Source: Propionibacteriales bacterium (GTDB taxonomy: Bacteria > Actinomycetota > Actinomycetes > Propionibacteriales > Nocardioidaceae). From it: a stretch of 59,713 nucleotides of DNA. Positions 15,834-24,373 of this stretch are shown piece by piece. A model generated the notes under the pieces. The model searched no databases. It was not told the DNA's origin and saw only the letters and a program-made list of their open reading frames with translations. A program made the translations under genes and the position numbers. Location: contig JAPLCA010000020.1 of assembly GCA_026392465.1 (NCBI GenBank), forward strand, positions 1 to 59,713, given 5' to 3'. Position 1 is the stretch's first letter. The number at the start of each line of letters is the position of its first letter.

Positions 15834-17429
15834 TCAGCGTCGCCGCCGGAACAGGCTCTTCGCCAGCTCTCGCGCGAGGGTGCGCGACGCTTCGCCGACG
15901 GCGCGGTCGAGCGTGGAGCGGCCGGCGGACGTCCTGCGGGAGCGGGGCCGACGCCGGGTCCCGCGCTCGAGGCGGTCGGCCTCCCGGGACACCCGCCCGG
16001 CCTCGTCGGCTGCCTCCCGCGCGGCACGGTCGGCCTCGGCGCGGGCCGCGGCCGCGCCGCGGGCCGCCTCGACCGCCTCCGTCGCCGACGGAGGGTCGAC
16101 GCGCGTGCCGTAGCGGGCCAGCAGCGGCGAGGCCTGGACGGCGGCCGACAGGACGTCGGGCGGCGCGGGGGCCATCGAGCCCTGCGGCGCCCGCAGCCGG
16201 GTCCACGCCACGGGAGAGGGAGCCCCGCGCTCGTCCATCACGGTGACGACGGCCTCGCCGATCGCCAGCCGGGTGAGCAGCTCCCCCAGCTCGTACCCCG
16301 ACGTCGGGTACGTCGAGACGGTCGCGCGGAGGACCTTGGCGTCGTCGGGCGTGTGGGCGCGCAGCTGGTGCTGGATGCGCGACCCGAGCTGGGCGAGCAC
16401 GTCCGACGGCACGTCCTTCGGCGTCTGCGTGACGAAGACGATGCCGACGCCCTTGGAGCGGATGAGGCGGACGGTCTGGACCACCTGGGCCAGGAAGTCC
16501 TTCGACGCGTCGGCGAACAGCAGGTGCGCCTCGTCGAAGAAGAACACGAGGCGCGGCTTCTCGACGTCGCCCACCTCCGGCAACGTCGCGAACAGCGTGC
16601 GCAGCAGGTGCAGGAGGAACGTGGAGAACAGCGCCGGCCTGTCCTGCACCGACGACACCTCCAGCAGCGACACGACACCGCGGCCGTCGGGGGCCAGCCG
16701 GAGCAGGTCGGCCACGTCGAGCTCGGGCTCGCCGAAGAAGACGTCGGCGCCCTGGTCGGCGAACGCGACGAGCTCGCGCAGGATCACGCCGACCGTGGCG
16801 GAGGAGAGTCCTCCCAGGTCCTTGAGCTCGGCCTTCCCCTCGCCGGCCAGCCAGGTGAGCACCGAGCGCAGGTCGCCGAGGTCGACGAGCCGGTGCCCCT
16901 GCTCGCGCGCGTGGTGGAACACGAGGCCCAGCGACGACTCCTGCGTGTCGTTGAGGCCCAGCACCTTCGCGAGGAGCAGCGGGCCGAAGGACTCGACGCT
17001 CGCCCGGATCGGGACGCCCGTGCCGAGGCCGCCGAGGCTGAGGAGCTCCGTCGGCGACCCGAGCGGCTCCCACGTCTGCCCGACGTCGGCGCACCGCTCG
17101 GCGAGGCGCTCGCTCGGAGCACCCGGGACGGCGATGCCGGAGAGGTCGCCCTTCACGTCGGCCGCGAACACCGGGACGCCGTGCGCCGAGACCTGCTCGG
17201 CCAGCAGCTGCAGCGTCCGCGTCTTGCCGGTGCCGGTGGCCCCCGCCACGAGCCCGTGGCGGTTGAGCATGCCGAGCGGGATGCGCACGGGCGCCGACGG
17301 CACCGCGACGTCGTCGACGACGAGCACACCGATCTCGACCACCGGGCCGTCGAACGCGTAGCCCGCACGGACCTGCTCGACCACAGGGTCGTGGGGCCCA
17401 GGAGCGTGGGACACAGGGTCGTCCGGCAC
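15834..17429 (-). CDS. HerA/DUF853-type P-loop ATPase
   Basis: The 531-aa protein has a Walker A motif (GATGTGKT near residue 60), Walker B in PRLVFFFDEAHLLF and an arginine-rich C-terminal tail with a long Ala/Glu/Arg coiled-coil (EADRAAREAADEAGR). It matches the DUF853/HerA-FtsK helicase-like ATPases, whose cellular role is poorly known. The GTG at 17429 is used here, but the same frame stays open upstream with helix-forming residues (AEAAAVEARQRADELARAA). A separate frame starting at ATG 17602 gives a plausible N-terminus, so a 1-nt frameshift near 17530 may have shortened the call. Confidence 0.83.
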   Translation of the reverse strand: MPDDPVSHAPGPHDPVVEQVRAGYAFDGPVVEIGVLVVDDVAVPSAPVRIPLGMLNRHGLVAGATGTGKTRTLQLLAEQVSAHGVPVFAADVKGDLSGIAVPGAPSERLAERCADVGQTWEPLGSPTELLSLGGLGTGVPIRASVESFGPLLLAKVLGLNDTQESSLGLVFHHAREQGHRLVDLGDLRSVLTWLAGEGKAELKDLGGLSSATVGVILRELVAFADQGADVFFGEPELDVADLLRLAPDGRGVVSLLEVSSVQDRPALFSTFLLHLLRTLFATLPEVGDVEKPRLVFFFDEAHLLFADASKDFLAQVVQTVRLIRSKGVGIVFVTQTPKDVPSDVLAQLGSRIQHQLRAHTPDDAKVLRATVSTYPTSGYELGELLTRLAIGEAVVTVMDERGAPSPVAWTRLRAPQGSMAPAPPDVLSAAVQASPLLARYGTRVDPPSATEAVEAARGAAAARAEADRAAREAADEAGRVSREADRLERGTRRRPRSRRTSAGRSTLDRAVGEASRTLARELAKSLFRRRR

Positions 17430-17639
17430 CGTCGCGCCGGCCTGCTGCTCCGCAGCAGCAGCCCGGGCCAGCTCGTCGGCACGCTGTCGGGCCTCGACGG
17501 CCGCCGCCTCCGCCGCGGCAGCGGCCTGGGCGCCTCCGCGGCGAGGTCGGACGCGCTCGCAGCCCCGTCGGTGGGTCGACCGTCCCCGTCAGCCGTGCTC
17601 ATGGCGGTCAGGCTACCGCTGCGCAGCGGTCCTGCTGTC

Positions 17640-17645
17640 TACACT
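17640..17645 (+). promoter_or_regulatory. -10 element (TACACT) of a probable leaderless transcript
   Basis: TACACT ends 6 nt before the GTG at 17652, the spacing at which transcription would begin on the start codon itself. No ribosome-binding sequence is present before the GTG. Confidence 0.5.
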
Positions 17646-17651
17646 GACGTC

Positions 17652-17954
17652 GTGATCTTTCGGAGGGTGAGCGACGGTCGACCGTACCCCGACCACGGCC
17701 TGTCGCAGCGCGAGTGGGCCGACCTGTCGCCCACGCAGGTCCACCTCTCCGACCTCACCACCACCAAGACCCAGCTCGACCTGGCCAACCTGCTCGACGA
17801 GGACTCGACGTACTTCGGCGACCTGTTCGCGCACGTCGTCGCCTGGAACGGCGAGCTGTTCCTCGAGGACGGCCTGCACCGTGCCGTCCGCGCCGCCCTG
17901 CAGCAGCGGTCGATGCTGCACGCCCGTGTCCTGACGATCGGAGCCCGTCGATGA
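17652..17954 (+). CDS. Conserved actinobacterial small protein (VapB-like annotation in relatives)
   Basis: The 100-aa protein has a centre reading TTKTQLDLANLLDEDSTYFG and an end reading LFLEDGLHRAVRAALQQR. This is a widely conserved actinobacterial protein that, as I recall, is labelled a VapB-type antitoxin in some annotations. No VapC toxin is adjacent here, so that label is doubtful. The GTG start appears leaderless. The stop overlaps the LytR_C gene start by ATGA, and the pair is probably functionally linked at the envelope. Confidence 0.7.
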   Translation: MIFRRVSDGRPYPDHGLSQREWADLSPTQVHLSDLTTTKTQLDLANLLDEDSTYFGDLFAHVVAWNGELFLEDGLHRAVRAALQQRSMLHARVLTIGARR

Positions 17955-18475
17955 ACCCCCGCAGCGGAGCCGTCGGGCCCCTCGTCCTGCTCGGCAGCGC
18001 CCTGCTGCTCGTGCTGGGGCTGTTCGTCGGCTTCCGGCTCGTCACCGCGGAGGCCGACACCGGTGAGGCCGCACCCACCTGCGAGCGGCGCGTGGTGGAG
18101 AAGGACGACCGCGTGACCAGCAGCCTCGTGAGCGTCGACGTCTACAACGCGAGCAGCCGGGCCGGCCTGGCGAACCGCGTGTCGATCAACCTGCAGCGTC
18201 GCGGCTTCCTCGCGGGCCAGATCGGCAACTCCGAGAGCAAGGTCAGGCCGCGGGTGGCCGCCGTGCTCACGGACGACCCGAAGGACCCGCGCGTCCGGCT
18301 CGTCGGGGCGCAGTTCGGCTCCAGCGTGCAGTACGTCAAGCCCGACATCCCGGTCGACGAGGGGTCCGTGACGGTCGTGGTCGGCGACGGGTTCCGCCAG
18401 CTGGGCCGCGACGTGCGCGACACCAGCAACGACCGCCGCTTCACGGTCTGCCTGCCCACCGTCCCGGCCGCCTGA
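17951..18475 (+). CDS. LytR C-terminal domain membrane protein
   Basis: The 174-aa product has an N-terminal transmembrane helix (residues 8-32) and an extracytoplasmic domain with VSVDVYNASSRAGLANRV and a later SVTVVVGDGF. These are typical of the LytR_C domain found at the end of LCP cell-wall ligases and in stand-alone proteins. No LCP catalytic domain is present, so it may be an accessory binding module in wall polymer attachment. Two cysteines bracket the domain. It is translationally coupled (ATGA) to the preceding small gene. Confidence 0.8.
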   Translation: MNPRSGAVGPLVLLGSALLLVLGLFVGFRLVTAEADTGEAAPTCERRVVEKDDRVTSSLVSVDVYNASSRAGLANRVSINLQRRGFLAGQIGNSESKVRPRVAAVLTDDPKDPRVRLVGAQFGSSVQYVKPDIPVDEGSVTVVVGDGFRQLGRDVRDTSNDRRFTVCLPTVPAA

Positions 18476-18485
18476 CAGCAGGACC

Positions 18486-19979
18486 TCAGGCAGGGTCGGC
18501 GGCGTCCCACCCGGCCAGCCGCCCGTGGCGGCCGACGTCAAGCAGACGCTGCTCGGTGAGCTCGCGGACGTCGCGCGTGGCCACGACGAGCACGTCGTCG
18601 CCGCGCACGAGCCGCGTGGTGCGGTGCGGCACGAACGGCGTGCCGTCGCGCACGACGAGCGACACCGACGCGCCCGTCGGCAGGCGCAGCTCGCCCACCT
18701 CGACCCCCGCCAGCCGCGAGCCGCGCGGCACGTGCACCTGCAGCAGGTCGGCCGAGACCCGTTCCAGCGGCGCGGCCTCGACCTCGAGGTCGCGCACGTC
18801 GTCGCGCAGCACACCGCACCAGCGCGCCAGGCGCACGAGCGGCGCGGCCTGCACGAGCGTGTACACGACGACCGCGACGAAGACGATGTCGAACAGGTCG
18901 CGCGAGCCCGGCACGTCGGCCGCCAGCGGGATCGTGGCGAGAATGATGGGCACCGCGCCCCGCAGCCCCGCCCAGCCGACGAACAGCTGCTCGCGCCAGC
19001 CGACCCGGAACCAGGTGGCGCAGGCGAGGACCGAGAGCGGACGCGCGACGAAGGTCAGGACGGCGCCCGCGACGAGCCCCGCCCAGAGGTGCCAGAGCGT
19101 GAACTCCGAGGGGCTCGCGAGCAGTCCCAGCATGACGAAGAGCCCGATCTGCGCGAGCCAGCCGATGCCCTCCACGAAGGAGCGCGTGGCGACGCGGTGC
19201 GGCAGCTCGGTGTTGCCGAGCACGAGCGCGCACAGGTACACGGCCGCGAACCCGCTGGCGTGGCCGAGGACCGCCAGGCCGTAGGCGAGCACCGTGAAGG
19301 CCAGCACGATCAGCGGGTACAGACCCGACGCCGGCAGCGCGAGCTGGCGCAGCAGCCGTGCGGCGCCGAAGCCCACCGCCAGGCCCACGACCGCGCCGAC
19401 GACGATCTCGAAGACGATCAGCCCGACGAAGGAGAAGGCACCGCTGTCGGCGATCTCGCCCGCACTGATGGCGGTGACGAGCACGACGATCGGGGCGTCG
19501 TTCAGGCCCGACTCCGCCTCCAGCACCCCTTTCACACGCGGGGAGATGGGGACGGCTCGCAGCACCGAGAACACCGCCGCCGCGTCGGTGGGCGTGAGCA
19601 CCGCCGCGAGCAGGACGGCGATCTCCCACCGCAGGTCGAGCAGGTAGTGCGCCGCGCCGGCGACCACCAGCACGCTGACCACCGAGCCCAGGGTCGCGAG
19701 CAGCAGGCCGAGACCCATCGCGGGGCGCACGTGCTCCCAGCGGGTCGTCAGGCCGCCCTCGGCGAGGATGAGCACGAGCGCGCCGAAGCCGACCGCGAGG
19801 GCCAGGTCGGCGTCGTCGAACTGCACCCCGAGCCCCTCCTCGCCGAGCGCGAGCCCGAGACCGAGGTAGACGAGCAGCGACGGCAGACCCACGCTGACGG
19901 ACAGCCGGACCGCGAGGATCGCCGCGATGAGGACGCCCGAGCCGACCAGGAGGAACACGTCGAGGTCGTGGACGTCCAT
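18486..19979 (-). CDS. Potassium/proton antiporter, CPA1 type with RCK_C domain
   Basis: The 497-aa protein has about 12 membrane spans of the Na+/H+ exchanger fold, including LTPTDAAAVFSVLR and AESGLNDAPIVVLV with the ion-binding Asn-Asp pair. A cytosolic TrkA-C (RCK_C) domain of about 80 residues ends it (LERVSADLLQVHVPRGSRL onward). This is the NhaP2/CvrA plan, exchanging K+ or Na+ for H+. ATG 19979 is chosen because GGGAGG lies about 8 nt before it; an in-frame GTG 15 nt further up would overlap that site. It converges with the LytR_C gene. Confidence 0.88.
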   Translation of the reverse strand: MDVHDLDVFLLVGSGVLIAAILAVRLSVSVGLPSLLVYLGLGLALGEEGLGVQFDDADLALAVGFGALVLILAEGGLTTRWEHVRPAMGLGLLLATLGSVVSVLVVAGAAHYLLDLRWEIAVLLAAVLTPTDAAAVFSVLRAVPISPRVKGVLEAESGLNDAPIVVLVTAISAGEIADSGAFSFVGLIVFEIVVGAVVGLAVGFGAARLLRQLALPASGLYPLIVLAFTVLAYGLAVLGHASGFAAVYLCALVLGNTELPHRVATRSFVEGIGWLAQIGLFVMLGLLASPSEFTLWHLWAGLVAGAVLTFVARPLSVLACATWFRVGWREQLFVGWAGLRGAVPIILATIPLAADVPGSRDLFDIVFVAVVVYTLVQAAPLVRLARWCGVLRDDVRDLEVEAAPLERVSADLLQVHVPRGSRLAGVEVGELRLPTGASVSLVVRDGTPFVPHRTTRLVRGDDVLVVATRDVRELTEQRLLDVGRHGRLAGWDAADPA

Positions 19980-20073
19980 GCACCGACCTCCCACCCTCGC
20001 CGAGACCCGATCCTATCCAGCGTCGACCGTGCATCGACCTGCAGGGACGCACGCCGTGCGGTGGGATGGAGCG

Positions 20074-20898
20074 GTGCACCGACGTCGCTTCCTCTCGCTC
20101 GGGGCCGCGGCGGTCGGCACGGCTGCGCTCGCCGCCTGCTCCGGCCCCCGCCCGCCCACGTCGGACGGTGGCAGCATGGGCGACGTGGAACGCATCGCCT
20201 ACGGCTCGGACCCGTCGCAGTTCGCCGAGCTGACCCGTCCCTCAGGGGCCTCACGCGGCGTGGTCGTCGTCGTCCACGGCGGGTTCTGGCGTGCGCAGTA
20301 CGACCTCTCGCTCGGCCGTCCGCTCGCCGCCTCGCTCGCGGAGGAGGGCTGGACCGCCTGGAACCTCGAGTACCGCAGGGTCGGGAACGGCGGCGGGTGG
20401 CCGCAGACGCCCGACGACGTCAGCGCGGGCATCGACGCCCTCGCCGACGTGGACGGTCTCGACCTCTCGCGGGTCGTGACCCTCGGCCACTCGGCCGGCG
20501 GCCACCTCGCGGTGTGGGCGGCGGGGCGTCAGCGGCTGCAGCCGTGGAGCGGCGCGAAGGTCCCCGTGACAGCGGCGATCTCCCAGGCAGGTGTGCTCGA
20601 CCTCGCAGGCGCGGCCTCGTTGGGCGCCGGCGCGGTGGAGGCGTTCCTCGGTCGGCCCGTCGACCAGGTCCCCGACGCCGACCCGACCGGCCAGGTCCCG
20701 CTCGACGTCCCGGTGCGCTGCGTCCACGGACGTGACGACTCGACCGTGCCGATCAGCCAGTCGGAGGCCTACGTCGCCGCAGCCACGCAGGCTGGTGCCG
20801 ACGCGACGCTGACGCCGGTCGACGGCGACCACTTCGTCGTCATCGACCCACGGAGCGCGGCGTGGGCGACGACGCTGCGGCTGCTCGCGGAGCTGTAG
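20074..20898 (+). CDS. Tat-exported lipoprotein alpha/beta hydrolase
   Basis: Starting at GTG 20074, the 274-aa protein has a twin-arginine-like leader (HRRRFLSLG) and a lipobox (LAAC), so it is probably exported folded and lipidated. The hydrolase core shows an oxyanion HGGFW, the nucleophile in GHSAGGH, a catalytic Asp in HGRDDSTVP and a His in DGDHFVV. This resembles kynurenine-formamidase/esterase-type BD-FAE proteins. GTG 20056 is an alternative start. Its 3' end overlaps the converging membrane-protein gene by 59 nt. The substrate is unknown. Confidence 0.8.
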   Translation: MHRRRFLSLGAAAVGTAALAACSGPRPPTSDGGSMGDVERIAYGSDPSQFAELTRPSGASRGVVVVVHGGFWRAQYDLSLGRPLAASLAEEGWTAWNLEYRRVGNGGGWPQTPDDVSAGIDALADVDGLDLSRVVTLGHSAGGHLAVWAAGRQRLQPWSGAKVPVTAAISQAGVLDLAGAASLGAGAVEAFLGRPVDQVPDADPTGQVPLDVPVRCVHGRDDSTVPISQSEAYVAAATQAGADATLTPVDGDHFVVIDPRSAAWATTLRLLAEL

Positions 20899-21436
20899 CG
20901 ACGACGAGCCAGGTCCAGCCCGCGGCGAGCATGACCATGGAGAGCACGCCCCAGGGCCGGTAGACGTGCTCCTGCCAGAACATGACTGCGCCCACGAGCG
21001 TCAGCACGGCGCCGGGCAGCGCCCGCACGACGCCGGCACGGCTCGCAACGCCGACGGCTAGCGCTGTCGCGCCGATGTAGGCGTAGGACCCGACGGCGCC
21101 CAGGTCACCGGCGATGGGGAAGACGATCCCGAGCCCGCCCGCCTCGGCGTCCTTGATCGCTCCTCCGGCGATCCCGGCGAGGATGTCGAGGCTCGTGTAG
21201 AAGCACGCGTACACGTAGGCGAGGACGCCGACGACGACCCCGACGACCCGGTCGTGGCGGCGCGCGACGAGCCAGGGTCCGAGCGCGAGGAGCGGGAAGA
21301 CGGGGAGCAGGACGGTGTGCATCATCTGCCAGTGCGCCGCGTCCTCGACGGTCAGCACCGACGGGTGGGTGAGCCCGAGCGCGGCGGTGAACAGCGGCGG
21401 CACGGCCACGGCGCAGATCGTGAGGTAGCGGGTCAT
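20840..21436 (-). CDS. Six-span membrane protein of unknown function
   Basis: This 198-aa protein is almost entirely hydrophobic, with about six spans and an Ala/Ser-rich C-terminal tail. The ATG at 21436 is preceded by TACCGT and exactly 6 nt, so the transcript is probably leaderless. Segments such as GLTHPSVLTVEDAAHWQMMH and FWQEHVYRPWG are distinctive, but I do not recognise the family. Its last 59 nt overlap the end of the converging hydrolase gene. Dispersed repeats lie upstream. Confidence 0.75.
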   Translation of the reverse strand: MTRYLTICAVAVPPLFTAALGLTHPSVLTVEDAAHWQMMHTVLLPVFPLLALGPWLVARRHDRVVGVVVGVLAYVYACFYTSLDILAGIAGGAIKDAEAGGLGIVFPIAGDLGAVGSYAYIGATALAVGVASRAGVVRALPGAVLTLVGAVMFWQEHVYRPWGVLSMVMLAAGWTWLVVATAPRAAAASSPTPRSVGR

Positions 21437-21483
21437 GGCCTCACGGTAGGCACGATCCCGCCTCCCCGCCGACCACCGCGACC

Positions 21484-21760
21484 CTCCGCTGGTCGAGTAG
21501 CAGCGACGGCGAGCGCCAGCGAGCTCGTCCCGACGATGGAGCCGTCGCAGTGTGGGCGTAGCCGCGACGGAGCGAGACCACCCAGCAACGGCCCCGCGCG
21601 ACCCCACCCCCAGCGACACCCCAGAGTGGTCTCGATACACCTCCCCTCGCTAGCGCTCGTGGAGGCACTCGACCAGCGGAGGGCTCCGCTGGTCGAGTAG
21701 CAGCGACGGCGAGCGCCAGCGAGCTCGTCGGTGCGTATCGAGACCACCCGGCAACGGCTC
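21484..21760. repeat. Cluster of dispersed extragenic repeats (three units)
   Basis: A 46-bp unit starting CTCCGCTGGTCGAGTAGCAG is present identically at 21484-21529 and 21684-21729, exactly 200 bp apart. Between them at about 21625-21682 is an inverted, diverged unit with GTGGTCTCGATAC at one end and CTCGACCAGCGGAG at the other. Units are followed by GAGACCACC-type ends. The pattern matches short repeats scattered between genes in Nocardioidaceae and relatives (recalled, not searched). The 370-bp gap at 21437-21806 holds nothing else. Confidence 0.75.
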
Positions 21761-21806
21761 AGCGCGAGCCACCCACAGCGACAGCCGCGACGATGATCGG
21801 GGCTGG

Positions 21807-22187
21807 TCAGGTGGCGTCCTCGACCCAGCCGTGGGTGCGGGTGTGCAGCTCCTCGCAGACGGCACGGTAGAACCGCTCGACCTCGGGGCTGGAGAAGTCG
21901 GAGGCACCGGCGAAGGTGTCGGACCTGGCCTGGAACCACAGGGCTGCGCGCAGCAGGGCGATGCCGAGGTCGCCGCCGAGGTGCTCGCCGCGCTCGACGG
22001 CCTCGAACGTCGGACGGTATGCGAGCTGCACGATCGTCGCCGTGGACGAGGACAGGAAGAAGGCGGCGTCGAAGGTCTGGGCGAAGGCGTGCAGCGCGGC
22101 CCAGTCGGCGTCCGGCCCGGGCACGCGCACGCGACGGGAGACGGCGAGCTGCTTCTTGTGCGGGACGTTGCGGGGTCCGTCGCTCAC
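21807..22187 (-). CDS. Hypothetical protein coupled to aroQ
   Basis: A 126-aa soluble protein starting MSDGPRNVPHKKQLAV. It has helix-forming segments (DWAALHAFAQTFDAAFFL and VERFYRAVCEELHTRTHGW) and no membrane span or signal peptide. Its ATG overlaps the aroQ stop (ATGA), so it is translated from the same mRNA. I do not recognise a domain. The tight coupling with a shikimate-pathway enzyme may be simple operon packing rather than a shared function. Confidence 0.75.
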   Translation of the reverse strand: MSDGPRNVPHKKQLAVSRRVRVPGPDADWAALHAFAQTFDAAFFLSSSTATIVQLAYRPTFEAVERGEHLGGDLGIALLRAALWFQARSDTFAGASDFSSPEVERFYRAVCEELHTRTHGWVEDAT

Positions 22188-22651
22188 GAGGCGTCCTCCG
22201 CGGCGGCCAGGACGGCGACGAGCTCGCGGACCGCGCGTCCGTAGCCCGCGACACCCTCCCCGACGACCGTGACCGCGGCGACGTCGCTCAGGTAGGAGAA
22301 GTGGCGGAACTCCTCGCGGGCGTGCACGTCGGACACGTGCACCTCCGCGAACGGCAGCGCCACGCCGGTGAGCGCGTCACGCAGCGCGACCGACGTGTGC
22401 GTGAGCCCGCCCGGGTTGATGACGACACCCGCGCAGTCCTCGCGGGCCTCGTGGATCGCGTCGATGAGCACGCCCTCGTGGTTGCTCTGCAGCGCCCGCA
22501 CCGCGTAGCCGAGCTCGTCGGCCGTGCGCCCGACGAGCGCGACGACGTCGTCGAGCGTCTCGTGCCCGTACACGGCGGGCTCGCGTGTGCCGAGCAGGTT
22601 CAGGTTGGGGCCGTTCACCAGCAGCAGCCGGCGCGGGGGCGAGTCGCTCAC
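22184..22651 (-). CDS. aroQ: Type II 3-dehydroquinate dehydratase
   Basis: The 155-aa protein has every type II DHQase landmark: LLLVNGPNLNLLGTREP with the Asn cluster, the catalytic Tyr in AVYGHETL, QSNHEGVLIDAIHEA, NPGGLTHTSVALRDA and the late EVHVSDVHARE with its His. It dehydrates 3-dehydroquinate to 3-dehydroshikimate in aromatic amino acid synthesis. The GTG at 22651 has TAGCGT exactly 6 nt before it (leaderless). No other aro gene is adjacent, so this copy is detached from a main aro operon. Confidence 0.95.
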   Translation of the reverse strand: MSDSPPRRLLLVNGPNLNLLGTREPAVYGHETLDDVVALVGRTADELGYAVRALQSNHEGVLIDAIHEAREDCAGVVINPGGLTHTSVALRDALTGVALPFAEVHVSDVHAREEFRHFSYLSDVAAVTVVGEGVAGYGRAVRELVAVLAAAEDAS

Positions 22652-22692
22652 GGGAGCACGCTACCGACACCGGACCGCCGACCTGACCGGCC

Positions 22693-24135
22693 TCACTGCC
22701 AGGCGCGCACCCAGTCGACCTGGAGAGTGGCGGGGAAGGTCGTGTCCGACGTCGGCTTGTTGCCGTCGACGCCCAGCATCTGGGTGAGGTTGATCGTGTA
22801 GTCCTGGTCGAAGGGGCGGCCCTGCTCGACCGAGGTGTCCGACGTGCGGATGGCGTGGTCGAGGCAGACCTGCCCGTCGTACTCGACGCGGATGCGCTCG
22901 CGGTCCCACTCCAGCGCGTAGGTGTGCCAGGCGGTCGGGTCGTCGACCATGCAGAAGTAGTTCGTGTAGTTGCGGGTCGACGTCGCGTAGTGGACGGTCG
23001 GGATCAGGCGGTCCGGGTACTGGGAGTAGAACTCCGCGATGTCCATCTCGCCGGTGCCGAGGCCGTCGCCCCAGTACTTCAGCGCCTGCGGGAACAGCCA
23101 CAGGGCGCTGTGGACGCCAGGGCCGGAGCTCGCGGGCATCTTCGCGCGGATCTCGACCCGTCCCCGGTTCATCGTGTAGTGGCCCCAGGTGGTCACGGAC
23201 GCCGACGTGTAGGGCGTCGTGACGGTGGAGCCGTTGGCGGTGCAGGTGACGGGCTCGGACTCCTTGCGCGTCGTCAGACGCAGGGCGCCGTCCTTCACCT
23301 CGAGGTTCTGCGGCCGGTCGACCCAGCAGTCGCCGTAGGTCAGGCCGGTGGCCTCGGTCGTCGCCGGGCTCCACTTGCTGCGGTCGAGGGTGCTGCCGGT
23401 GAAGTCGTCGGCGAAGGTGCACGTCCACGCGGAGCCGTCGTCCTTCGTGCGGATCTTCCCGCAGTCGTCGGAGGTCGGCGTCGGCTCAGGCGAGGTGGTC
23501 GGCTCCGGGGTCGGCGTCGCGGTGGCCTCCGGGGTGGGCGTCGCCGTCGGGGACGGAGAGGCAGTGGGCTCCGGGCTCGGAGCGGTCGTCGCCTCGGGCG
23601 ACGGAGCCACCGTCGGCTCCGGCGAGGGGGCGACGGACGGCTCGGGCGTCGCGACGGGCTCCGGGCTGGGCGCGACCGTGGGCTCGGGCGCCGGCGTGGC
23701 GGTCGGCGTCGGCGACGGCGTCGGCTCGGGGGCCGGCTCGGCCGCGGCGGCGGCCTGCTCGGCGCGCGAGGTGGCGATCTTCGACGCGGCGGCCGAGGCC
23801 GTCGCGAAGGCGCGCTGACGAGCCTGCACCACGGCCCGCTTCCGCGCCGCGGTCGCAGCTTGCGCGCGGGCCCGCTTCGGCGTCGACGCCTTGACCGTCG
23901 CGGTGCCGCGGCCCGTGGCCGTGCGCCGCACCGTGGCCTCGCCCCGGTGACCGTCCACGTGCACCACGCGCGTGGCGGTCTTCGCGACGGTGGCGGTCTT
24001 CGTCACGGTGGCACGGTGGCTCCGCGCGGCGTCGGCCCGGACGACCACCAGCATCGACGCCGCCAGGGCGATCACGACGAGGGCGATCACCCGTGCGGTC
24101 GCTCTCGACGGTCGTGCGGACGTCAGCTGTCCCAT
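22693..24135 (-). CDS. Secreted GH16 glycoside hydrolase with Pro-rich stalk
   Basis: The 480-aa protein has a signal segment (residues 13-37), a basic Ala/Thr/Arg-rich region to about 130, and a stalk of PEPT/APSPEP repeats (135-220). The C-terminal GH16 jelly roll has catalytic E363-M-D365-I-A-E368, the ExDxxE signature of beta-glucan hydrolases. It probably cleaves beta-1,3(4)-glucans or a related matrix polysaccharide outside the cell. The ATG at 24135 follows GGGAGAGAAGG; an in-frame start 27 nt upstream is less likely. A divergent stress gene lies across a 238-nt gap. Confidence 0.88.
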   Translation of the reverse strand: MGQLTSARPSRATARVIALVVIALAASMLVVVRADAARSHRATVTKTATVAKTATRVVHVDGHRGEATVRRTATGRGTATVKASTPKRARAQAATAARKRAVVQARQRAFATASAAASKIATSRAEQAAAAAEPAPEPTPSPTPTATPAPEPTVAPSPEPVATPEPSVAPSPEPTVAPSPEATTAPSPEPTASPSPTATPTPEATATPTPEPTTSPEPTPTSDDCGKIRTKDDGSAWTCTFADDFTGSTLDRSKWSPATTEATGLTYGDCWVDRPQNLEVKDGALRLTTRKESEPVTCTANGSTVTTPYTSASVTTWGHYTMNRGRVEIRAKMPASSGPGVHSALWLFPQALKYWGDGLGTGEMDIAEFYSQYPDRLIPTVHYATSTRNYTNYFCMVDDPTAWHTYALEWDRERIRVEYDGQVCLDHAIRTSDTSVEQGRPFDQDYTINLTQMLGVDGNKPTSDTTFPATLQVDWVRAWQ

Positions 24136-24241
24136 GCCTTCTCTCCCTCGGTCAGGGACCACCGGCCGACTGCACTGGTGCCCACCTGGTCCTTCGCGGT
24201 CTCCCCACCGCGACGAACGGACGCTGGTCCCGATCTACGTC

Positions 24242-24255
24242 GGGACTTTAGTCCC
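24242..24255. promoter_or_regulatory. DosR/DevR-type box upstream of a universal stress gene
   Basis: GGGACTTTAGTCCC is a perfect match to the DosR core GGGACT-WW-AGTCCC, and a second half-site (AGTCCC) lies at 24280-24285. Downstream, a TAGCGT hexamer at 24344-24349 may be the -10 of the stress gene starting at 24374. DosR regulons of actinobacteria typically include Usp genes. Confidence 0.65.
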
Positions 24256-24373
24256 TTCGCGGGTCGGCTGCACCCTGAAAGTCCCTAGAAGTTTCAGGAC
24301 GTCCGTCACCCATGCCCACAGCGTCCTCTCCGGCCGCGACCGGTAGCGTGGTGCCAGGGAGAAGGAGAACAGC

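Noticed and set aside
18525..20735. 736-codon plus-strand frame opposite the antiporter
   Set aside because: The minus strand encodes an obvious K+/H+ antiporter; the plus frame lacks any fold pattern.
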